From Burkholderiales bacterium (GTDB lineage: Bacteria; Pseudomonadota; Gammaproteobacteria; Burkholderiales; Ga0077523): a DNA stretch of 64,000 bases. The notes under the pieces were generated by a model. The model was not told the origin of the DNA and did no database searches. It saw only the letters and a list, made by a program, of their open reading frames with translations. The stretch is taken from positions 62,001-126,000 of the forward strand of contig JAIESW010000029.1 of NCBI GenBank assembly GCA_019745565.1, in the 5' to 3' direction. Below, in pieces: positions 58,391-64,000 of the stretch. Numbering within the stretch: position 1 is the first letter of the stretch; every line of letters starts with the position of its first letter. The translations under genes were made by a program, and so were the position numbers.

Positions 58391-60112
58391 TCATTTCTTC
58401 AGCTTGAACACCATGACGGTGCCGCCCTGCGGGACGTTGGTCTTGGTATTGGTCGCCGCGTCGAGGCCGCCCTGCATGCGCTGAGCGTCCACGCCCCAGC
58501 CTGACTGCACCGCGACATACTGAACGCCGTCCACCTCGTAGGACGTCGGGATTCCGGTCACGCCTGAGGGCGTGGGATGCTCCCAGAGCACGGCGCCGGT
58601 GGTGGCGTTGAAGGCACGGAACATCCGGTCGGTGGTGCCGCCACCGAACACCAGGTTGCCGCCGGTGGTCAGCAGCGGGCCCCAGTTGATGCTCTTGTAC
58701 GCGTGGTTCCAGACCTGCTTGCCGGTCTTGAGATTCCACGCCTGCACTTCGCCGATGTTTCTGCTCGCGTTCTTGCCCACTCGCAGGCTGCCGAGCACGT
58801 CCGGTATCGGATAGCCGATGAAGAGTCCGCCCGGCGTGTAGCTCAGATCTTCCTCGGCCGCCGGCAGTTCGGCGCACAGGTTGTTGGTCGCCGGGATATA
58901 GAACAGCCCGGTGTCGGGGTTGTACGCCTCCGGAATCCAGTCCTTGCCGCCCCACAGCGAGGGGCAGAAGGTGGTCGGACCCTTGCCGGGAATCTTCGCG
59001 GGATCGTAGGTGGGCCGGCCGGTCTTCGGATCGATGGCAGTGAACACATCCTGTTCGACGTACTTGTGCGCCGTCAGGAAGTTCATCTTGTCCTTCGTCC
59101 GCTCGAGCACCCACAGATACCCGTTGCGACCGGCATGCACGGCTGTCTTGACCTTCTTGCCGCCGATCTCGGTGTCGATGAGGAGCGGCGCGGAGACTTC
59201 ATCCCAGTCCCAGGCGTCTCTCCAGTGATACTGGTGATGCCCCTTCAACTTGCCGCTGTCCACATCGATGGCGACGACCGAGGTCGTGTAGAGATTGTCG
59301 CCGGTACGCCCGTCAATGGGCCAGGGACCAGGATTGCCGGTGCCCCAGAAGGTGAGATTGGTCTCCGGATCGTACGTGCCCGTCACCCATGTGCCGCCGC
59401 CGCCATTCTTGGAAGTGTCGGCGGGCCACGTATCGCCGCCAGGTTCGCCGGGTGAGGCGACCGTGCTGAATGCCCATGCCTCATTGCCGGACTGTGCGTC
59501 GAAGGCTTTTACGAACCCCTTGATGCCCATTTCACCGCCCGAGATGCCGACGATGATCTTGCCCTTGACCGCGAGCGGCGCCACGGTGGTGTAGTACCCG
59601 TTCTTCCATTCGGCGATCTTCGATTCCCAGACCTTCTTGCCGGTCTTCGCATCCAGCGCCACCAGGAACGTATCGAGCGTCGTGTAGTAGACCTTGTCGC
59701 CATACAACGCGACGCCGCGATTGGTCGGATGCAGCTGCAGCAGTTCCTTGGGGAGTTCCTTCTTGAAGCGCCAGATCTCTTCGCCGGTCTTCGCGTTCAG
59801 TGCGATGACCTGACTGCCGGGCGTGGTCACGAACATGTAGCCGTTGTTCACGATGGGCGGGGACTGGTGACCCTCCTGCAGGCCGGTCGTGAACGACCAG
59901 GCGACCGCAAGGTCCTTCGCGTTGCTCGATGTGACCTGCTTCAGCGGACTGTAACCCCAGCCCGCATAGTTGCCGCGATACATGAGCCAGTTGCCGGGCT
60001 CGGGATTCTTCAGGCGGGCATCGGTGACCGGCGCGTAGTCCGCGGCCATCGTCGTCATGGGCGCAAGCAAGAGCGCCCCAAGCAGATACTTGAAGTTGCG
60101 ATTCGTGCTCAT
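58391..60112 (-). CDS. PQQ-dependent alcohol dehydrogenase, lanthanide-type metal site
   Basis: 573 residues from the ATG at 60112 (GGGAGGAGACATG). A Sec signal ends in MAADY. The eight-blade propeller shows PGNWLMYRGNYAGWGYSPLKQV and repeated ALDAKTGKKVW tryptophan-docking motifs. Metal and active-site residues: E194 (SGGEMG), N260 (GTGNPGPW), D302 and D304 in AWDWDEVSAP. The second Asp two residues after the catalytic one is the mark of lanthanide-dependent enzymes (XoxF, PedH); calcium enzymes have Ala or Ser. The vicinal Cys-Cys seen before NRG in methanol dehydrogenase is absent (LHPTNRG, 128-133). No cytochrome domain. Downstream of a Rieske gene. Confidence 0.88.
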   Translation of the reverse strand: MSTNRNFKYLLGALLLAPMTTMAADYAPVTDARLKNPEPGNWLMYRGNYAGWGYSPLKQVTSSNAKDLAVAWSFTTGLQEGHQSPPIVNNGYMFVTTPGSQVIALNAKTGEEIWRFKKELPKELLQLHPTNRGVALYGDKVYYTTLDTFLVALDAKTGKKVWESKIAEWKNGYYTTVAPLAVKGKIIVGISGGEMGIKGFVKAFDAQSGNEAWAFSTVASPGEPGGDTWPADTSKNGGGGTWVTGTYDPETNLTFWGTGNPGPWPIDGRTGDNLYTTSVVAIDVDSGKLKGHHQYHWRDAWDWDEVSAPLLIDTEIGGKKVKTAVHAGRNGYLWVLERTKDKMNFLTAHKYVEQDVFTAIDPKTGRPTYDPAKIPGKGPTTFCPSLWGGKDWIPEAYNPDTGLFYIPATNNLCAELPAAEEDLSYTPGGLFIGYPIPDVLGSLRVGKNASRNIGEVQAWNLKTGKQVWNHAYKSINWGPLLTTGGNLVFGGGTTDRMFRAFNATTGAVLWEHPTPSGVTGIPTSYEVDGVQYVAVQSGWGVDAQRMQGGLDAATNTKTNVPQGGTVMVFKLKK

Positions 60113-60185
60113 GTCTCCTCCCGTTGCTTCATCGTTGCAGGAACAGCGATGCGAAGGAGCCGCCAGGCGGCCCCATCTAAAAAAA

Positions 60186-60770
60186 TCACGCAGGCGCACC
60201 TGGCGGCGCGCTCAACGGTCCGGCAACGACCAGCTCCTCGCCTTCCAGCTTGATCGCCAGCCACGGCAGAGGACGAGGCGCCGGTCCGTCGGCGACCTTG
60301 CCGGAGTCATACGGATCGAACTGCGAGGAATGGCAATAGCAGAGCAGTTTGCTGGTCTTGGCCATCCACGCATTCACGTCACACCCTGCATGCGTGCAGA
60401 CGCTCGAGAACGCGAGCACGCCGCCGGCAGCGCGCTTTTTCGTCTCTTCGTCCATTTTCGCTTCGTCGCCCCGAACCAGCAGGATCTTGCTCAGGCGGGA
60501 CTCGTTCCGGATCTTCCTGGTCGCCGGGTCGAACGGAAATGCCAACACCACCTTGTTGGGTCTGACGTCTGCCGGCCGCAACGCCACCGGTGCGCCTTCG
60601 GTGGTGTGCAGCACGAGGCGGTCACCGACGAGGATCTGGGCTTCGTCGTCCGCCAATGCGATGCGTGTGGTCATGCCGGCGGCGATGCCGGCGACCAGTC
60701 GGAAGACTCGACGCCTGTTCTCCACAGAAGCCTGCGACGTTGCCTGACAGCCTCGATGCTTGTCGTCCAT
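60186..60770 (-). CDS. Exported Rieske [2Fe-2S] protein
   Basis: 194 residues from the ATG at 60770 (GGAGGAGACC upstream). ENRRRVFRLVAG plus a hydrophobic stretch is a Tat-like signal, as usual for Rieske proteins. The cluster site is of bc1 type: CTHAGC (125-130) and CYCHSSQFDPYDSG (144-157), giving ligands C125, H127, C144, H147 and the disulphide pair C130-C146. No cytochrome b or c1 genes are adjacent. It is followed 73 bases later by the PQQ dehydrogenase, for which it may be an electron acceptor. Confidence 0.87.
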   Translation of the reverse strand: MDDKHRGCQATSQASVENRRRVFRLVAGIAAGMTTRIALADDEAQILVGDRLVLHTTEGAPVALRPADVRPNKVVLAFPFDPATRKIRNESRLSKILLVRGDEAKMDEETKKRAAGGVLAFSSVCTHAGCDVNAWMAKTSKLLCYCHSSQFDPYDSGKVADGPAPRPLPWLAIKLEGEELVVAGPLSAPPGAPA

Positions 60771-60992
60771 GGTCTCCTCCGAACGAAGTGGCGCGCACCG
60801 CGCGCGTTGGGTAAACGTCAAGCCAAGTGGAGCACCTTCTGCGGCAGCGGCCGCGGGTAGTCGATGTCAAGGGAACGGAGTGCCGCGTGACGAAAAGCGC
60901 GGCTTCGTCGTTTGTGCATCCTGGTTCCAGCGGGAAAGATCTCGTTGCTCGAAGCGGTCCTCGTGAAGCGCGGGTCGGTCGGATTCGTCGCG

Positions 60993-62723
60993 TCAGCGGT
61001 GCTGGGTGCCGGCCCGCCAACTGCGCTCCGCCTCGTCCCAGGCGGTCAACGGTTGCAGGTCCGGCACCCACGCGAGCCCCGACTTGCCGTCGGACGAGCG
61101 CGCTTCTCCCGAGACCACGACGTCGAGCAGCGCGGGGCGGTTCGCCAATGCGCGCGCGATCGCGCCCGGCAGATCCTCCGTGCGCTCGACACGCTCGGCG
61201 TGCATGCCGAATGCGCGCGCCATCTGCGCGTAGTCGGAGGACTGGAGCCGCGTGCCGACCACCTTGCCGTGCGTGTCGGTCTGGTCGTGCACCTCGATCT
61301 GCCAGGCACCGTTGTTGGCGACGACGATCAGCACCGGCGCCTGATGGCGCACGGCGGTGTCGATCTCCATCGCGTTGAAGCCGAAGGAGCCGTCGCCGGT
61401 TGCGACGACCACTTGCCGGCCGGGCAGGGCGAGGGCGGCGGCCACGCCGAACGGCGTGCCGATACCGATGCAGCCGAGCGATCCCGGATCGAGGTAGGTC
61501 GTGCTCGACAGCGCCACCCGCGCGAAACTGAGGAAGTCCCCGCCATCGGCGATGACCACCGCATCGGGCGCGAGCTGCGCCTGCAGCTCGGCGAGCAATC
61601 GATTGGGATGTATGCGGCCCGCTGCGTCTGCGGCCGCCGTCTTGAGCGAGTTCTGCAGCTTCTGCGCGCGTTCCTCGTGTTTGCGACGCACCTCCCCGGT
61701 CCAGGTACGATCGACCGAGGATTGGCGATCGCCCGCTTTGCGCAGGATCGCGGCGAGGGCGGCCGCAGGCTGCGCGAACAACTCGACCGCGCCGCGCCGG
61801 TTGTCGCGGATTTCGGAAGCCGCGTCGCCGATGCGCAGAAAGCGCGCCGGGCCGAAGACGGCGGGCGAGCCGTAGGCGAGCTGGAAGTCGAGGCGGCGGC
61901 CGACGGTCACGACCAGGTCGGCCTGGCCCATCACCGAGCCGCGCATCGCCATGACGACGCTCGGATGCGAATCGGGTATCAGCCCCTTGCTCTCGCCGGT
62001 GTCGAGATACAGCGCGCCCGTGCGATCCAGCAGCGTCTTGAGCTCGGCACCGGCGCCGCGTGCGCCGCGCCCGCTGATCACGAGCGGTCGTTTAGCCGAC
62101 CACAAGAGTTCCACCGCCGCTGCGACGTCGTCTTCGCCGGGCAGAAGCACCGAACGCGGTTTGGGGCGGAAGTGCTCCTCGAGTTGCAGCACCTTGGGCA
62201 CCTCGCCACGCAGGGTGTCGGTCGGGAAGTCGAGGTACACGGGGCCCGGCTCGCCACCCTGGCCGAAGGCGCGCGACACGGCCTCGTCCAGCTCCTGCAG
62301 GACCAGGGACGGCTGGCGCACGGTCCGCGCATAGCGCGTGATGGGTCGCGCGATGTCGGGATGGGGCAGGTCCTGCAGTCCGCCGCGATTTTCCTGTGCG
62401 CCCGGAGGCCCTCCGGACAGGACCAGCACCGGTACGCGCGAGACGTGCGCGTTGGCCATGCCCGTCATGGCGTTGGTCATGCCGGGGCCGGCGGTTACCA
62501 GCGCTACGCCCAGCCCGCCGGTCAGTTCCGCGTGCGCATGCGCCATGTACACTGCGGCGCGCTCGTCGCGCACGTCGACGATCTGGATACCCTCGGCATC
62601 GCAGCACATCCACATCGGCATGATGTGCCCGCCGCACAGGCCGAACACACGGGTCACGCCACGCGCTTTCAGGAATCGCGCGATGACGTACGCGGCGCTG
62701 TCCACGGTCAATGCAGCATGCAT
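60993..62723 (-). CDS. ThDP-dependent acetolactate synthase-like enzyme
   Basis: 576 residues from the ATG at 62723 (GAGGGAG upstream). N-terminal PYR domain (FLKARGVTRVFGLCGG; catalytic Glu in VRDERAAVYMAHAHAELTG), central FAD/ADP-type domain (RPLVISGRGARGAGAELKTLLDRTG) and C-terminal ThDP site GDGSFGFNAMEIDTAVRHQAPVLIVVANN. It belongs to the acetolactate synthase/oxalyl-CoA decarboxylase/benzoylformate decarboxylase superfamily; no small regulatory subunit is nearby, which argues against valine biosynthesis. It follows the acyl-CoA ligase by 13 bases, suggesting a decarboxylase or lyase acting on a CoA thioester. Confidence 0.88.
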   Translation of the reverse strand: MHAALTVDSAAYVIARFLKARGVTRVFGLCGGHIMPMWMCCDAEGIQIVDVRDERAAVYMAHAHAELTGGLGVALVTAGPGMTNAMTGMANAHVSRVPVLVLSGGPPGAQENRGGLQDLPHPDIARPITRYARTVRQPSLVLQELDEAVSRAFGQGGEPGPVYLDFPTDTLRGEVPKVLQLEEHFRPKPRSVLLPGEDDVAAAVELLWSAKRPLVISGRGARGAGAELKTLLDRTGALYLDTGESKGLIPDSHPSVVMAMRGSVMGQADLVVTVGRRLDFQLAYGSPAVFGPARFLRIGDAASEIRDNRRGAVELFAQPAAALAAILRKAGDRQSSVDRTWTGEVRRKHEERAQKLQNSLKTAAADAAGRIHPNRLLAELQAQLAPDAVVIADGGDFLSFARVALSSTTYLDPGSLGCIGIGTPFGVAAALALPGRQVVVATGDGSFGFNAMEIDTAVRHQAPVLIVVANNGAWQIEVHDQTDTHGKVVGTRLQSSDYAQMARAFGMHAERVERTEDLPGAIARALANRPALLDVVVSGEARSSDGKSGLAWVPDLQPLTAWDEAERSWRAGTQHR

Positions 62724-62736
62724 GTTTGTCGCTCCC

Positions 62737-64000
62737 TCAGTGCCCGGTCGTCTTCTTCTGTTTCTTCTGCGCGCGCAGGTCGATCGCACCCGGCTGCTGG
62801 CGCGGGTCCGTGCCCGGCGCGAAGATGTGGATCTTCTGCACCTTGGCCGAGGTGCCGGTGGGCAGGCTGTCGACGAACAGCACCCACCCCGGCGCCTTGA
62901 AGTAGGCCATGCGCTCGTAGCACCAGTCGAACAGTGCCTGCGCGAATGCCTGTCGCTTCGCCGCGTCGGCGACGTCGTCTGCCGATTTGGCGATGACGCA
63001 TGCCATCACCTCTTCCTCGCGCACTTCGTCGGGTGCGGCCAGCACCGCGACCTGCTTGACCTTGTCGTGCGAGGTGATGCAGGCCTCGATTTCCGCGGCG
63101 GCGATGTTCTCGCCGGAGCGGCGGATGATGTTCTTCTTGCGATCGACGAAGAAGCACATGCCGCTTTCGTCGCGCACGACCGCGTCACCGGTGTGGAACC
63201 AGCCGCCGCGCCACGCCTCCTCGGTGGCCTCGGCGTTCTTCAGGTAGCCGGAGAAGAAGCCCTTGCGCGGGTGCGCGGCACTGTGGCGGATCACCATCTC
63301 GCCCGGCTGGTTGGGCGGTGCTTCGTTGCCCTGTTCGTCGATGATGCGGATCTCGATCCATGGATTGGCGCGCCCGAAGGAGCGGGTGTGGATCGAGCGC
63401 GGCTCGATGCTGTCGCTGATCAGCCGGCCGGTTTCCGTCATCGCCCACATCTCCACGACCGGGAAACCGTAGCGTTGCTCGAACACCTCGTGCTGGCTCG
63501 GCTCGATGCCCGCGCAGAGGGAGAAGCGCACCTTGTGCTCGCGCTCTTCCGGGCACGGCGGCAGCTTGAGCAGGATGTTGGGGATGATCCCCTGAAACTG
63601 CGCGGCGGTGGCTCCGGTGGCCACCAGATCCTTCCACCACGTGCTCGCGTGGAAGCGATCGGGGAAGATCAGGCATCCGCCGCACAGCAGCAGCGCTGAC
63701 GAGGACACCGAAAGACAGTTGGCGTGATGCAGCGGCAGCGGGTTGTACAGCCGTTCCTGCCCTTCGCGGAAGTCGAGGCGGCCGCCCAGCGACAGGTAAC
63801 AGGCACCGAAGCTGTGGAAGTACTCGTTGGTCAGGATGCAGCCCTTGGGCCGACCCGTGGTGCCGGAGGTGTAGAGCAGCGCCGCCTCGGTATCGAAGCT
63901 CGGCGTGCCCGATCGCGGCGCGCTCCGCGCGCTGGGTAGACTTTCGAACGAACGCTCGAAGGACACGACCGGCACGTCGCTCCCGACCTCCTTGACCGCG
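62737..64000 (-). CDS. AMP-forming acyl-CoA ligase, 5' end outside window
   Basis: The frame is open from the stop at 62737 to the window edge, so about 420 C-terminal residues are seen. AMP-binding motifs: LLYTSGTTGRPKGCILTNEYF, LCAGIEPSQHEVFEQRYGFPVVEMWAMTETGRLISD, GDAVVRDESGMCFFVDRKKNIIRRSGENIAAAEIE, and a C-terminal lobe ending near TGTSAKVQKIHIF with the catalytic lysine. Most like the crotonobetaine/carnitine-CoA ligase (CaiC) group. It activates a carboxylic acid as CoA thioester. Co-transcribed with the ThDP enzyme 13 bases downstream. Confidence 0.9.
   Translation of the reverse strand, partial: AVKEVGSDVPVVSFERSFESLPSARSAPRSGTPSFDTEAALLYTSGTTGRPKGCILTNEYFHSFGACYLSLGGRLDFREGQERLYNPLPLHHANCLSVSSSALLLCGGCLIFPDRFHASTWWKDLVATGATAAQFQGIIPNILLKLPPCPEEREHKVRFSLCAGIEPSQHEVFEQRYGFPVVEMWAMTETGRLISDSIEPRSIHTRSFGRANPWIEIRIIDEQGNEAPPNQPGEMVIRHSAAHPRKGFFSGYLKNAEATEEAWRGGWFHTGDAVVRDESGMCFFVDRKKNIIRRSGENIAAAEIEACITSHDKVKQVAVLAAPDEVREEEVMACVIAKSADDVADAAKRQAFAQALFDWCYERMAYFKAPGWVLFVDSLPTGTSAKVQKIHIFAPGTDPRQQPGAIDLRAQKKQKKTTGH

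Noticed and set aside
60912..62900. Long plus-strand frame over the ThDP enzyme
   Set aside because: Shadow; the minus strand carries the complete ThDP motif set.
1..64000. tRNA, rRNA, complete insertion sequences, integrase or prophage genes
   Set aside because: I looked for these in all gaps and saw no CCA-ended cloverleaf, rRNA signature, transposase or integrase motifs.

Overview
The window is GC-rich, densely coded bacterial DNA with strong G/C preference at third codon positions. Several things point to a betaproteobacterium, probably of the Burkholderiales/Rhodocyclales type: many c-type cytochromes, a PEP-CTERM tail, PsiF and CsbD stress proteins, a PQQ alcohol dehydrogenase, branched-chain-amino-acid-type ABC transporters, and intergenic repeats of a kind common in that class. 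This placement is an inference from gene content; there is no rRNA or tRNA in the window to confirm it. Both ends cut through genes: a filamentous-haemagglutinin-like exoprotein on the left and an acyl-CoA ligase on the right.

0-25 kb is ordinary chromosome with small operons. It holds the two-partner-secretion exoprotein, a Baeyer-Villiger-type monooxygenase, a LysE exporter coupled to a DUF7002-like protein, hydrolases, a Tat-exported DsrE-like protein, a CPA2 antiporter and a P460-like cytochrome. An envelope operon follows (lipoprotein, M48 peptidase and a frameshifted lipoprotein), then a ChaA antiporter, a nuclease-family protein, a cytochrome c pair and a DHFR-like reductase. Several dead fragments lie here: a PEP-CTERM tail, a YCII start and a di-haem oxidoreductase tail. 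The 24.2-25.7 kb stretch is less GC-rich and looks acquired.

25.7-39.3 kb holds nicotinamidase, the two subunits of a hydantoinase/oxoprolinase enzyme (hyuB and hyuA) and a Liv-type ABC transporter with fused permeases. Between hyuB and hyuA sits a block that looks phosphate-regulated: btaA and btaB for betaine lipid synthesis, a ceramidase-like membrane hydrolase and a PsiF protein, with a good PHO-box candidate between the last two.

39.6-51.6 kb carries a ferritin-like protein, a lipoprotein cardiolipin synthase, fumarase C, and then a long stress and signalling cluster. The cluster contains an outer-membrane barrel, DUF1328, a Crp/Fnr regulator, entericidin, CsbD, a Cys-repeat protein, a CHASE3 histidine kinase, two response regulators and several small envelope proteins. 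Recurrent CTGTMGGAC-like dyads sit in its intergenic regions.

51.8-64 kb is catabolic: an IlvD/Edd dehydratase, a GntR-controlled operon (UPF0280, AA_synth, a secreted protein, LivJ), a PQQ dehydrogenase with lanthanide-type metal residues beside a Rieske protein, a ThDP enzyme and an AMP-forming ligase. GC-rich REP-like palindromes with a shared core are scattered through the window, singly and in arrays, nearly always between genes. No complete insertion sequence, CRISPR array, tRNA, rRNA or defence system was found.
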